Origin: Sphingorhabdus lacus
GTDB lineage: Bacteria; Pseudomonadota; Alphaproteobacteria; Sphingomonadales; Sphingomonadaceae
NCBI RefSeq assembly: GCF_009768975.1
Contig: NZ_CP035733.1
Coordinates: 2,108,001-2,172,000 of the forward strand
Direction of reading: 5' to 3'
Length of the DNA: 64,000 nt
Shown here: positions 9,928-17,630 of the stretch, one piece after another
Position numbering within the stretch: position 1 is the first letter of the stretch
Layout: each line of letters starts with the position of its first letter
The notes under the pieces: model-generated
What the model was told of the DNA's origin: nothing
What the model saw: the letters and a program-made list of their open reading frames with translations, nothing else
Database searches by the model: none
Position numbers and translations under genes: made by a program

Positions 9928-10705
9928 CCAGATTGCTGACCTTGCGAGTTAGCAAAGCATCTTTTTGCTTCGATTCTCCACTTGAACCGCGCCACACCTT
10001 TATCGTCGCATTGTTCGGTGCACCTTGTGTGAATCGCGGGCATTTGCGGGGCTTAAAGTTTTTTCCCAGACAAATCCTCACCTCCTCTAACCAACCTTTA
10101 TCGTTGGTTTTGACCTTAACCGCGTAGGTGGGCAGCCCCTCATTTAACTCGGCAAACGCTTCAGCGATGTTTGCAGCGGTCAACGCTGTTCCCCGCTCAG
10201 ACTGACGCGAAAGCCGGACCATGTCGGGAAACTGGATTGCGTGAAACAAAAGCCTGGCAGCTCCAAAATAAGCTTCAGGCGTTTTGGCCATGCACGTTCC
10301 GTGCTTTGCCCATTCATGTTGCTGCAACTGGGGGGTCGGGGTCATGCACATGTTGCGCTTTATCATATCGCGCGAGAGCACGCCCACAGACCTGCAATAT
10401 TGAGGATAATTCGGTCCGTTTGTTTCTGGCCAAAGGCCGTGCAATACAAATCCAAATTCACCAATGTCACCCGAACATTGGTAGCGCATGGCCGGATCAC
10501 GCTCCCGCGCCCTGCATTGTTCGCGGCTCCAGCTTAACGCCAGTGTATAACCTTGGACGGGCGTGCGGCGCGCCTGCCCGGGTTTTGGCAGTTCCAAAGC
10601 TGGTCGTGGCGCATATTTGGGCGCCCGGCATTGCCAAGCCTGCGCATGCGCTGGCGCAATCGATAGCCATACACATAGCGAAAGCAGGAAAAGACGAAGC
10701 CTCAT
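9914..10705 (-). CDS. Secreted ribonuclease T2 family protein
   Basis: A 263-residue RNase with a cleavable signal peptide (MRLRLFLLSLCVWLSIAPAHA). The two active-site segments of the T2 family are intact: GFVLHGLWPE (CAS I, catalytic His) and QHEWAKHGTC (CAS II, two His and Glu). Several cysteines suggest disulfides. The enzyme would act in the periplasm or outside the cell, cutting RNA through 2',3'-cyclic phosphate intermediates. It starts 3 bases after the nadC stop on the same strand, so it is probably the last gene of a nadA-nadC operon, an unusual pairing. Confidence 0.93.
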   Translation of the reverse strand: MRLRLFLLSLCVWLSIAPAHAQAWQCRAPKYAPRPALELPKPGQARRTPVQGYTLALSWSREQCRARERDPAMRYQCSGDIGEFGFVLHGLWPETNGPNYPQYCRSVGVLSRDMIKRNMCMTPTPQLQQHEWAKHGTCMAKTPEAYFGAARLLFHAIQFPDMVRLSRQSERGTALTAANIAEAFAELNEGLPTYAVKVKTNDKGWLEEVRICLGKNFKPRKCPRFTQGAPNNATIKVWRGSSGESKQKDALLTRKVSNLANPR

Positions 10706-10708
10706 CCT

Positions 10709-11557
10709 TTAAGCCTGCGCAAAATCCAGTCCAATATCCGCGGCAGGCGCACTTTGCGTCAGGCGCCCAACGGAAATATAGGTCACGCCAGTCTCCGCCT
10801 TGGCACGAATTGTTTCGAGCGTGACACCACCAGACGCTTCCGTCGGAACACGGCCGGCGACCAGAGCAACTGCAGCCTTCAGTTCATCGACATCCATGTT
10901 GTCGAGCAACAAATGGTTTGCTCCGGCGGCCAGGCCAGGTTCGATCTGGGTAATTCGATCAACTTCAAGAATGATACGCGCGACACCCGCGTCCTTGGCA
11001 CGCCGCACCGCTTCCTCCACGCTTCCAGCAACCGCGACATGATTATCCTTAATCATTGCGGCATCCCAAAGCCCCATTCGGTGGTTGGTGGCGCCGCCCA
11101 TACGCGTGGCATATTTTTCCAATATGCGAAGCCCCGGTATCGTCTTGCGGGTATCAAGCAGGGTGCAGCCTGTGCCTTCAATCGCATCCACATATTTGCG
11201 TGTCATCGTGGCGATGCCTGAAAGATGTTGAACCGTGTTTAGCGCGGATCGCTCTGCTGTCAGCATCGCGCGTGCACGTCCTTTTAGCCACATCAAGTCC
11301 GTCCCGGCCGCTACCTGCTGACCCTCAGACGCCAAAACGTCGATTTTCATGCCGGAATCCAGATGCTTGAAAAAAGCGGCTGCGATGGGCAGCCCCGCGA
11401 CCACAATTGGATCCCGGCTGTCCATGACGCCAGCAAAATGGACGTCGGACGGAATAACACTCTCTGAGGTAATGTCGCGTCCGGTTGGGCCGAGATCCTC
11501 GGAAAGGGTCGCCGCGACAAAGGACCGCAGATGAAAATCTTTCAACGTGAACTTCAT
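10709..11557 (-). CDS. nadC: Nicotinate-nucleotide diphosphorylase (carboxylating)
   Basis: A 282-residue quinolinate phosphoribosyltransferase. It converts quinolinate and PRPP to nicotinate mononucleotide, pyrophosphate and CO2 in de novo NAD synthesis. Seen family segments are EDLGPTGRDITSE near the N-terminus, ALNTVQHLSGIAT, DTRKTIPGLR, NHRMGLWDAAMIKDNH, and EASGGVTLETI near the C-terminus. The length is normal. It lies 62 bases downstream of nadA on the same strand, so the two successive pathway enzymes are likely co-expressed. The L-aspartate oxidase or aspartate dehydrogenase step is not encoded next to them. Confidence 0.96.
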   Translation of the reverse strand: MKFTLKDFHLRSFVAATLSEDLGPTGRDITSESVIPSDVHFAGVMDSRDPIVVAGLPIAAAFFKHLDSGMKIDVLASEGQQVAAGTDLMWLKGRARAMLTAERSALNTVQHLSGIATMTRKYVDAIEGTGCTLLDTRKTIPGLRILEKYATRMGGATNHRMGLWDAAMIKDNHVAVAGSVEEAVRRAKDAGVARIILEVDRITQIEPGLAAGANHLLLDNMDVDELKAAVALVAGRVPTEASGGVTLETIRAKAETGVTYISVGRLTQSAPAADIGLDFAQA

Positions 11558-11619
11558 GACAAAGCCAATCTAGTAGCTGAAGGAAGAGAGAGGATCGGGT
11601 TTGCTCTCGAGGAAGTTAC

Positions 11620-12609
11620 CTATGCCCGTCCCAAATCGCCTTTTCCGACCGTACCGCTTGCCATCTCCAGCATCCGGTCAAGACTGCGCTTGGCTGCAAG
11701 CCGTACCTCCTCATCCAACTCTATCTGGGGCTGGAGGTCGCGCAGCGCGAAGTAAAGTTTTTCCATCGTATTCAATGCCATGTAGGGGCAAATATTGCAC
11801 GCGCAATTGCCGTCGGCACCGGGGGCTCCGATAAACTTCTTCGAAGGCTCAGCCTTTTCCATCTGGTGAATAATGTGCGGTTCGGTCGCGACAATTAGCG
11901 TGTCACCCGTCAAAGATTTTGCGAACTGCAAGATGCCGCTTGTGGAGCCAACATAATCGGCATGATCGATAATGTGCGGCGGACATTCAGGATGCGCGGC
12001 CACTGGTACCCCGGGATATTGCGTCTTCAGTTTCAACAGCTCGGTTTCACTAAATGCCTCATGTACAATGCACACGCCGGGCCACAGAAGCATCTCGCGG
12101 TTGAACTTCCGGGATAGATAGCCCCCCAAATGGCGGTCGGGTCCAAATATGATTTTCTGCTCCGGCGGTATCTGCGAAAGGATTGTTTCGGCACTGCTGC
12201 TTGTCACGATGATATCGGACAATGCCTTCACTTCGGCCGAACAGTTAATATATGTAAGCGCAATATGATCAGGGTGCGCTTCCCGGAAAGCCTTGAATCT
12301 ACCGGGCGGGCAGGCATCTTCCAAGGAACACCCGGCGGCCATATCGGGTAAGATAACAGTCTTTTGCGGGCTTAGTATTTTTGCCGTTTCGGCCATGAAT
12401 TTTACGCCGCAAAAGGCAATGACATCGGCATCGGTTTCGGCGGCGCGTTTGCTGAGTTCCAAGCTATCCCCGACGAAATCGGCGAGATCCTGAATTTCCG
12501 GCTTCTGATAATAATGCGCCAGAATGACGGCGTTGCGTTCCTTTTTAAGTCGATTGATTTCGCTTAAAAGATCAACGCCTTGCAGGCTTTCACGGGTTGG
12601 AGCGTTCAT
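11620..12609 (-). CDS. nadA: Quinolinate synthase A
   Basis: A 329-residue quinolinate synthase that condenses iminoaspartate with dihydroxyacetone phosphate using a [4Fe-4S] cluster. The three cluster-ligand cysteines are in FCGVKFMAETAKIL, YINCSAEVKAL and CACNICPYMALNT. Other family signs are AHYYQKPEIQDLAD near residue 30 and FGPDRHLGGY. The start at 12609 gives a normal N-terminus. It is the first gene of the nadA-nadC-RNase T2 run. No nadB is adjacent. Confidence 0.96.
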   Translation of the reverse strand: MNAPTRESLQGVDLLSEINRLKKERNAVILAHYYQKPEIQDLADFVGDSLELSKRAAETDADVIAFCGVKFMAETAKILSPQKTVILPDMAAGCSLEDACPPGRFKAFREAHPDHIALTYINCSAEVKALSDIIVTSSSAETILSQIPPEQKIIFGPDRHLGGYLSRKFNREMLLWPGVCIVHEAFSETELLKLKTQYPGVPVAAHPECPPHIIDHADYVGSTSGILQFAKSLTGDTLIVATEPHIIHQMEKAEPSKKFIGAPGADGNCACNICPYMALNTMEKLYFALRDLQPQIELDEEVRLAAKRSLDRMLEMASGTVGKGDLGRA

Positions 12610-12687
12610 TTTGGAATTCCACTATTGTCAGTATTCATCAGCGCATTAGCGCATTGGTTATGGCTTGTCTTCGCCTGCGACCTGTTT

Positions 12688-13377
12688 TTATTTCACAATC
12701 TCGCTCAGCGGTGTTGATTCATCCCAACGGGTTGTGACATTACCGCCAAGTTCATCTGCGAAATAGACTTGAACTTTAGCATCCAGACCGGCCGCCCGCA
12801 GTGGAGCCTGAAAATTATTGGTAATCGCCCTTTTGAATGCGTCTCGCGCGAGACGCATGGGAACCGGACCATTGGCTTGACGGGTGAGTTCAGCCACTCC
12901 TTTGTCACGGTTTGCTTCGTCTAACACATCGTCAACATTGGTGAACGCGCGCAATATACCATTCTCTCCATATTCCTGAATCGAGTTCAAATCGATCTGC
13001 GGCGGAGCCGTCTCGATAGCAGGAATCTTTACCAGCAATATACCCGTGGACGCATCCCAGCGGACATCGTCGTTGGTCAATTTGCTCAGATCGACCTCAT
13101 ACCTGACAAGGCCTTGCATGATCAGTGTCTTCTTCGCCGACAGGCCGAAGCGTTGTTGTTCGCTCGTGACTACAGCCGCATAATTGGCAGCGAAAGCTGA
13201 CAGGCGATTTTGTTCGCGAATTCCGGTTAAGCTGGCGGTCGCAATTGTTTCGGGTGAAGGGCCGGCCCGCCACGACCGCAAGCCGTCGATAGCCCACCAA
13301 ATTCCCAGCAGAAACAAGAGCGGAATCAACAACGCACCGATCCGCATCGACCAATTAGATAAGGAAAACCGGTTCAT
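12688..13377 (-). CDS. DUF4230 domain membrane-anchored protein
   Basis: A 229-residue protein with one N-terminal membrane segment (IGALLIPLLFLLGIWWAIDGL) followed by a DUF4230-type domain: AFAANYAAVVTSEQQRFGL, TLIMQGLVRYEVDLSKL and a later LVKIPAIE. The family is widespread and has no established biochemical role. The frame is open upstream for 46 codons, but MNRFSLSNW at 13377 gives a compact signal-anchor, so that start is chosen. It is on the same strand as nadA and the membrane protein gene to its right. Confidence 0.82.
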   Translation of the reverse strand: MNRFSLSNWSMRIGALLIPLLFLLGIWWAIDGLRSWRAGPSPETIATASLTGIREQNRLSAFAANYAAVVTSEQQRFGLSAKKTLIMQGLVRYEVDLSKLTNDDVRWDASTGILLVKIPAIETAPPQIDLNSIQEYGENGILRAFTNVDDVLDEANRDKGVAELTRQANGPVPMRLARDAFKRAITNNFQAPLRAAGLDAKVQVYFADELGGNVTTRWDESTPLSEIVK

Positions 13378-13423
13378 GACCGTTACATAAGCACGAATGG
13401 CATTTTCACCAATGCCATCTCGA

Positions 13424-14200
13424 TCAGCTTGGCATCGGTGGCGGCGGACCGAACTCCCATGGTTGGACCGTTGCACCGGGATATCCATCGGTGACGGCAA
13501 CGTACAGATAATCACCGATGGGTGAATTTGCGATCAGGTGCGAAAGCGGGACGATCAGTGCAATCGCAATTACGCCACGCCACCAAGCCGGATGCACGCG
13601 TCCATCGTTCCTAAGATCGCGGATCATGCCGATGACCGGAAACAGCAATGAAACCGCCAAAACAATATCGAAAGCATAACGACCCATTAGGGGCATGGGT
13701 AAGATTCGACCAAGGCCAGGACCGATGATTGCGATTGTTGCACATATGTGGAGCCGCTTATGCCAGTCCGAACTATGACGAAGTCGGATTGCAGCAGTGG
13801 TCAATAGCGCAAAGCATAACACCGTCAGCGGATTGGCGATCAGAAAATATTGCGGGAGAAAGAAGAATGGTGTTTTTCCGAGGCGTGCCACATCAATCGT
13901 AATGGCAAACCCCATGATAACGAGCAAAACGGCCCAGCCCGCGGCAATCCAGCCCAACCGCCGATGCAACGCCAAAGATCCACCGGTGGCAAGGCGCACT
14001 TGCGTCACGAACAGTACAACCCATCCCATGAAAGCTATGCCATGCACATGGACGAGAGGACGCGCAGCGAAGGTGGATCGCCCCATTGCGAAGTGCAAGG
14101 CAAAACCGGCGACGATTGTGATCGCCATAACCGTTGCCATGCGCATGAAAAAGCGGTCATCTGATGCAGCAGCCGGAGCTGCGGGCGCAAGTGTGGCCAT
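13424..14200 (-). CDS. Multi-pass membrane protein of unknown function
   Basis: A 258-residue integral membrane protein with about seven hydrophobic helices, starting after an Ala/Pro-rich N-terminus. Several histidines lie in or near helices (LVHVHGIAFMGW, ALHRRLGW, WHKRLHI), which could bind haem or metal, but I do not recognise a named family with confidence. The C-terminus ends in PPPPMPS. It lies 46 bases from the DUF4230 gene and 61 bases from an MBL hydrolase gene, all on the minus strand, so these may form one transcript. No function is proposed. Confidence 0.7.
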   Translation of the reverse strand: MATLAPAAPAAASDDRFFMRMATVMAITIVAGFALHFAMGRSTFAARPLVHVHGIAFMGWVVLFVTQVRLATGGSLALHRRLGWIAAGWAVLLVIMGFAITIDVARLGKTPFFFLPQYFLIANPLTVLCFALLTTAAIRLRHSSDWHKRLHICATIAIIGPGLGRILPMPLMGRYAFDIVLAVSLLFPVIGMIRDLRNDGRVHPAWWRGVIAIALIVPLSHLIANSPIGDYLYVAVTDGYPGATVQPWEFGPPPPMPS

Positions 14201-14261
14201 ATATCCCTCCCGATATAGTGCGCTGACCCAGCGGAGGGACTAACACCCGCTGCCTCAAAGC

Positions 14262-15185
14262 TCAAGCTGTTGCTGCACCGCCGATTCTTTGCCACCTGTT
14301 CCCCGAGACCGTTGCTTGCCCGCGATTTTGCAGGTCAACCAGATGCGCCAGTACAGAACGCCCCGCCGCGCCCGTGAGCCGAAGATCGAGTCCCTTGTAC
14401 ATTGCGGCTACCATATCGGGAATGTGGCCCTCACCGCTTTCGAGCAAATTCAGTATCTGGCGCTCCCTCTGGCGCCGGTGCCCGATCATACCACGCACCA
14501 GTTGACGGGGATTTTCGACCGCTGGACCATGGGCAGGATAATAAACCCGGTCTTCTCGGTCATAGAGCTTTTGCAAGCTTGCCATATAATCGCTCATGTC
14601 GCCGTCGGGGGGACTGACCACGCTCGTCGACCATTTCATGACATGATCGCCCGTAAAAAGGGCCCCACTTTCAACCAGCGCGTAGCAAATATGGTTCGAT
14701 GTGTGTCCGGGCGTAGCCACGGCTTCCAACGTCCAGCCGTCGCCGGCAATCTGTTCACCGTCCGACAAAATCCGGTCGGGCGCATAATCTGGATCGAAGG
14801 CACTATCTGCGCGAGGGCCGTCATCTTTCAGGACCAAGGGCGCGCATCCAATGATGGGCGCGCCGGTTGCCAGCTTTAGCGGCGCCGCTGCTGGAGAGTG
14901 GTCGCGATGCGTATGCGTGCACAGGATCGCGGCGACCCGCCTTCCGTCGACCGCGCGCAATATCGCGTCGACATGCCCTTCGCCGTTAATATCCGCAGGA
15001 TCACCAATGCTTTGTCCGCTTCCGCATGGCCCGGGATCAATAATGGCGACATCTTCACCTGCCCCCACCAACCATGTTTGCGTGCCGGTGTAAGTGTAAG
15101 GCGAAGGATTGGGGGCGAGAACGCGGCGGACCAGTGGTTCGTGCTGTTCGGTTTCGCCTGCGCGAATGCTGTCGGGCCAACTCAT
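14262..15185 (-). CDS. MBL-fold metallo-hydrolase (LACTB2-like)
   Basis: A 307-residue metallo-beta-lactamase-fold hydrolase. The metal motif is CTHTHRDHSPA (HxHxDH), followed by ATPGHTSNH and FTGDHVMKW. The C-terminal 70 residues form a winged-helix-like domain (RQILNLLESGEGHIPDMVAAMYKG), as in LACTB2-type proteins. Family members act on thioesters, RNA or related substrates, so the substrate cannot be named here. The frame is open to 15233, but a rho-independent terminator for the next gene covers that stretch, so the start MSWPDSIRAGE at 15185 is preferred. Confidence 0.85.
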   Translation of the reverse strand: MSWPDSIRAGETEQHEPLVRRVLAPNPSPYTYTGTQTWLVGAGEDVAIIDPGPCGSGQSIGDPADINGEGHVDAILRAVDGRRVAAILCTHTHRDHSPAAAPLKLATGAPIIGCAPLVLKDDGPRADSAFDPDYAPDRILSDGEQIAGDGWTLEAVATPGHTSNHICYALVESGALFTGDHVMKWSTSVVSPPDGDMSDYMASLQKLYDREDRVYYPAHGPAVENPRQLVRGMIGHRRQRERQILNLLESGEGHIPDMVAAMYKGLDLRLTGAAGRSVLAHLVDLQNRGQATVSGNRWQRIGGAATA

Positions 15186-15205
15186 GAAACCGATATGGCG
15201 CATCG

Positions 15206-15245
15206 GGGTAAAAAGAAAAAGGGGGCGGTTCAAGAAAACCGCCCC
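15206..15245 (-). terminator. Rho-independent terminator of the M56 peptidase gene
   Basis: GGGGCGGTT at 15222-15230 pairs perfectly with AACCGCCCC at 15237-15245 across a 6-base loop. Read on the minus strand the stem is followed by TTTTTCTTTTT, a proper U-tract. It lies 50 bases beyond the stop of the M56 peptidase gene. Confidence 0.88.
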
Positions 15246-15294
15246 GGCCGAACAAAATGAAAAGGGGAGCTTATGTTCGGTTCAGTTCACCCTG

Positions 15295-16929
15295 TTAATC
15301 GGCCTTGTCCGCTTGGCTTTCCAGTTTGCGGATCTGTTGCTCGAGTTTTTCGACGACTTCCTTGCGGATTTTTTCCGGGATATCTTTGTCCTTGTCGATA
15401 TCGCCGCGCGCTTCGCGCAGGCCCTTGATGGCTTCGACGCGGGCTATTTTGGCTTGTCCCTTGCCGCACATGACGAGGCGGATGCGTGAGCTATTCTGCC
15501 CGTCAAAGCCGCTGACATCGGTGGTTACCGGCTGCCCTTCCTGGCAGTTCTTGGTGATTTCCTTGATATCAATCTCGGGAATATAGGATGCGATATTCAT
15601 GTTGGTCATGACGCGAATGGCTTCGCGGCGGCCTACTTCGGCAGCGGCGCGGGCACCATCGGCTGCGGCAGCAGCACTATCGGCTTCAGCTTGGGCAATG
15701 TCGGCCTGAGCACGCGCACCGTCGGCTTCGGCAAGCGCCTTGTCCGCTTCAAGCCGTGACTTCTCCGCATTCTCGATCCATTGCTCGACTTCCTGTTCGG
15801 TCAGCTTCTTGTCGGTGCGGAAGATGAACGTCTTTCCATCCCGTTCGACCTTGGTGACTTCACCGTCCCCGTCATGGCCGACAACATTTATGGTTTCGCC
15901 ATCCTTTTTGATCTTGATGATCTGGACGTTCCGCTTGACCGGTTCAGCTTTTCCATTTTCCGCTGCCGCCTCGTCCTGGGCTACTACCGCCGGAACAATC
16001 GTTGCGGTCAAGGGCAGTATGACGGCCGCTGCGGTCAAAATTCCCAGTTTGCCGAGTAGCCGGCGCTGGGTGCTGGCGTCTTTCATTGTAAGCCTCCTCA
16101 GTCTTTCTATTATGGTTTTTGGCGAATTGAGCGCCGTTGCGAATGTCGGCACGCCGTCAAAGGCGGTGCGTGCCAGCGCCTGTCCGTAGATAGCGCGAAC
16201 TTCTGCGCCTTTTCCGGCGAGAACGCGGGCGTCGCAGGCGGCTTCCTGATCGAAACGGAATGCGTTCCAGCTCATCCAGGCAACCGGGTTGAACCATTGC
16301 AGGCACAGGATGATGAATGCGACCAGATTGGCGAAGAGATCGCCTGATTTATGGTGCGCCATTTCGTGGGCCAGTGCGAGTTCGCGTTCGGCGGGGGTGT
16401 AGGTTTTTGTGAAGTCCAGCGGTACGGCGATGTAGCGTTTGAACAGGCCGAAGGCGAGTGGTCCGGCGACGAGGTCGGATGCCACCACCTTGACGCCCTC
16501 AATCTGCGCGATTTCCTCGGCTTCTGCGAGGAGGTCGTCGCGCATTGAGGCGTAGCGGATCATCTGGACGATGAAGAACAGCACCGCACCGCCCAGCCAG
16601 AATGTAATGCCCAGCGCCATGAAATCAACGGTTGCAACCGCGCTGCTTGCCGAGTTTGTTAACTCGGCTGAAGCATCCGACGGTATTTGGGTCAGGACCG
16701 AATGGCGGACGGCATCGCTGATGGATTGGCCGTTTTCCGCCAAAGGCACAGGCTCGCCCTCTAGGCTGGGCATCAGCAGGCGGGCGGCGGGGACGAGCCA
16801 GAGGGCGTAGGCGACGCCGGGGCCGAACAGCTTGGCGACCGGTTTGCGGACACATAAAATTGCGGCCATCAGCAATGTTGTTACCAACAAGCTGTCGACC
16901 AGCCATGTTTGACTGAATTCAACGCTCAT
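15295..16929 (-). CDS. BlaR1-like M56 family membrane metallopeptidase
   Basis: A 544-residue protein with several N-terminal membrane helices and an M56 zinc peptidase domain: HEMAHH in a cytoplasm-facing loop and the third ligand in EAACDARV. After a further helix (near residue 310) comes a periplasmic region with an Ala/Asp/Glu-rich repetitive helix of about 50 residues (EADKALAEADGARAQAD and similar), where BlaR1 and MecR1 carry a penicillin-sensing domain. That sensor domain is absent. In the family the protease destroys the BlaI repressor after a signal. The start overlaps the blaI-like stop by 4 bases, so the pair is translationally coupled. The signal sensed here is unknown. Confidence 0.9.
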   Translation of the reverse strand: MSVEFSQTWLVDSLLVTTLLMAAILCVRKPVAKLFGPGVAYALWLVPAARLLMPSLEGEPVPLAENGQSISDAVRHSVLTQIPSDASAELTNSASSAVATVDFMALGITFWLGGAVLFFIVQMIRYASMRDDLLAEAEEIAQIEGVKVVASDLVAGPLAFGLFKRYIAVPLDFTKTYTPAERELALAHEMAHHKSGDLFANLVAFIILCLQWFNPVAWMSWNAFRFDQEAACDARVLAGKGAEVRAIYGQALARTAFDGVPTFATALNSPKTIIERLRRLTMKDASTQRRLLGKLGILTAAAVILPLTATIVPAVVAQDEAAAENGKAEPVKRNVQIIKIKKDGETINVVGHDGDGEVTKVERDGKTFIFRTDKKLTEQEVEQWIENAEKSRLEADKALAEADGARAQADIAQAEADSAAAAADGARAAAEVGRREAIRVMTNMNIASYIPEIDIKEITKNCQEGQPVTTDVSGFDGQNSSRIRLVMCGKGQAKIARVEAIKGLREARGDIDKDKDIPEKIRKEVVEKLEQQIRKLESQADKAD

Positions 16930-17297
16930 GACTTCATCTCCCTCAGCAATCTCTCAATCTCGGAAATGTCCGCATCGCTCAGCTTTTCCTGCTCGGCGAG
17001 ATGCGCGACCAGCGGCATGAACTTGCCGCCGAACAGCCGGTCGACCAGCCGCTTGGATTCATGGGAGACATAATCCTCACGCTCGACCAGCGGCGAATAG
17101 AGGAAACGGCGGCCATCGGCGCGATGTTCGACCGCCGCCTTGGCCAGCAGGCGCGACAGCAGCGTCTTGACCGTCGGCAGGGACCAGTCGCGATCCGCCG
17201 GAATCCGCTCCGCCACTTCGGTCGCGGTCAGCGGCGCCTGTTCCCACAGGATTTCCAATACCGTCAGCTCTGCGTCACTAATACGTTCAAGGGTCAT
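16926..17297 (-). CDS. blaI: BlaI/MecI/CopY family transcriptional repressor
   Basis: A 123-residue winged-helix repressor. Family segments are ISDAELTVLEILWE at residues 4-17, LTATEVAERI, and WSLPTVKTLLSRLLAKAAVEH as the recognition helix region. In the family it binds TACA-TGTA dyads as a dimer and is cleaved by the partner M56 protease. The downstream M56 gene overlaps by 4 bases (ATGA), and operator-like dyads lie directly upstream of this gene, which suggests autoregulation. No beta-lactamase or penicillin-binding protein gene is adjacent, so the regulated genes beyond the pair are unknown. Confidence 0.93.
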   Translation of the reverse strand: MTLERISDAELTVLEILWEQAPLTATEVAERIPADRDWSLPTVKTLLSRLLAKAAVEHRADGRRFLYSPLVEREDYVSHESKRLVDRLFGGKFMPLVAHLAEQEKLSDADISEIERLLREMKS

Positions 17298-17311
17298 TAC
17301 ATATTCTCCGA

Positions 17312-17344
17312 CTACAGACGTAATCGATTCGATTACAGATGTAA
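17312..17344 (-). promoter_or_regulatory. Paired BlaI-type operators
   Basis: TTACAGATGTAA at 17333-17344 is a dyad (TTACA-GA-TGTAA) that matches the TACAnnTGTA operator core known for BlaI/MecI. A second, imperfect copy CTACAGACGTAA is at 17312-17323. The two are spaced 21 bases centre to centre, two helical turns, so two dimers could sit on the same face. They lie 15-47 bases upstream of the repressor ATG. Confidence 0.7.
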
Positions 17345-17502
17345 ACGTCGTTTGTCCGCGCCCGTCGGTTTTTTGTCGAACTTCTTTACAGCAGCCAACA
17401 TGGTTAATGCCGCGGTAACCAGCTAACCCCTTGTTTTTAATAGGCAGCGTAAAACTGGCACGGGGAGTGCATTACTATTTGCGTTCAACACCCCACAAAC
17501 AA

Positions 17503-17540
17503 GGACGGGTGGTTTGCTACTGGTCTCGCACCACCCGTCC
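17503..17540. other. Stable hairpin without U-tract
   Basis: GGACGGGTGGT at 17503-17513 pairs perfectly with ACCACCCGTCC at 17530-17540 across a 16-base loop. No clear U-tract follows on either strand. It lies between the terminator of the receptor gene and the blaI promoter. The rest of 17345-17565 shows no gene that I can support. Confidence 0.6.
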
Positions 17541-17565
17541 TGGTTTACCCCCCAAAAAAATGCAT

Positions 17566-17600
17566 AAAAAAAGGGCCGGAACCCATATGGATTCCAGCCC
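17566..17600 (-). terminator. Rho-independent terminator of the TonB receptor gene
   Basis: On the minus strand GGGCTGGAA pairs with TTCCGGCCC (one G-U pair) across a 10-base loop, followed by seven T. The stem is at 17573-17581 and 17592-17600 and the T-run at 17566-17572. It lies 31 bases beyond the receptor stop codon. Confidence 0.82.
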
Positions 17601-17630
17601 CCTTTGGTGCGACCCTATTTCAGGTCATTG

